64,000 bases of DNA, taken from contig OX352763.1 in assembly GCA_947095585.1 (NCBI GenBank), forward strand, positions 49,696,481 through 49,760,480, written 5' to 3'. Positions 63,773-64,000 of this stretch are shown here, in pieces; position 1 is the stretch's first letter; each line of letters begins with the position of its first letter. This DNA is from Nephrocerus scutellatus. Taxonomy: Eukaryota; Arthropoda; Insecta; Diptera; Pipunculidae. The notes beneath the pieces were generated by a model. The model ran no database searches. It was not told the origin of the DNA and was given only the letters and a program-made list of their open reading frames with translations. A program made the position numbers and the translations under genes.

Positions 63773-63828
63773 AAAACTTCGTCGTCGTCAGCGCTGTGGA
63801 GGTTGAGGGAAACACCGAATATCAACGC
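63773..63828 (+). other. Exon-like LTR cassette, copy 6 (56 nt)
   Basis: Acceptor AGCTTGTTTCAG, donor GTAAGTGAC. The cassette keeps the length of 56 nt and the TCGTCGTCGTCAGCGCTG core despite general divergence of this LTR. Confidence 0.55.
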
Positions 63829-64000
63829 GTAAGTGACATTTGCGCACGTAACCCAAACAATTTGAATCTATTGGAACAGAAATGAAATAACGACTTTTGC
63901 TAGACAGATCGCGAATCAACACAAATTTAATTTTATTTTAAGTTAGGCTTGAATGCGTTTTTCCAAAGTTTTAATTTCACCGAAAACATTCAATTGAGTT
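63829..64000. other. AT-rich end of window
   Basis: Nothing recognised; probably LTR or leader DNA downstream of the cassette. Confidence 0.4.

Overview
Organism: the window looks like repeat-rich, probably heterochromatic DNA from an arthropod, most likely an insect and perhaps a fly. The basis is the mix of element classes (BEL/Pao, Ty3/Gypsy and jockey-clade retroelements, Helitron-like termini, a tRNA-derived SINE), eukaryotic splice, TATA and poly(A) signals, and AT-rich intergenic DNA. Species cannot be fixed from the sequence. I found no convincing host gene, rRNA, functional tRNA or CRISPR array; every recognisable protein belongs to a mobile element.  Layout: (1) 0.6-7.05 kb, a decayed BEL/Pao element (+) with a 320 bp direct repeat at its ends. 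(2) 7.5-12 kb, blocks of a dispersed ~110 bp tandem repeat (called GGCCC repeat here), Helitron-like ends and a CCC/AAA minisatellite. (3) 12.2-19.6 kb, remains of a Ty3/Gypsy family (A2), including a gag relic, integrase relics and an imperfect 2.5/3.0 kb tandem duplication. (4) 19.85-24.45 kb, a Ty3/Gypsy element on the minus strand (B) with a tRNA-Pro-like primer site, inserted in an A2-type tandem array. (5) 26.72-45.86 kb, a complete Ty3/Gypsy provirus (A1) with giant LTRs: the 3' LTR is 3.4 kb, the 5' LTR is swollen to 10 kb by an intact-looking 4.9 kb jockey-clade LINE and a 1.5 kb tandem duplication. It has a 4 bp target duplication (TGGC), a tRNA-Lys primer site, gag, protease, and internally deleted reverse transcriptase and integrase. 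(6) 46.4-49.1 kb, a minus-strand Ty3/Gypsy relic (D). (7) 49.1-51.74 kb, a second BEL/Pao relic fused to (8) the 3' end of a LINE at 51.74-52.25 kb. (9) 53.16-56.50 kb, about 26 copies of a 118 bp satellite enclosed by 18 bp inverted repeats. (10) 56.5-58.9 kb, more GGCCC repeat with a SINE. (11) 58.93-63.01 kb, a Ty3/Gypsy relic (C) nested in an older A2-type LTR that resumes at 63.01 kb.  How it fits together: A1 and A2 are relatives. Their LTRs carry a recurring 52-56 nt exon-like cassette with a 3' splice signal before it and GTAAGT after it (six copies in the window), followed by AT-rich tandem arrays. Nesting gives relative ages: A2 is older than B and C; in A1 the order is provirus, then jockey insertion, then the 1.5 kb duplication. 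The most unusual items are the giant LTRs with their cassette and internal arrays, the satellite inside inverted repeats, and the modular GGCCC repeat with constant ends.
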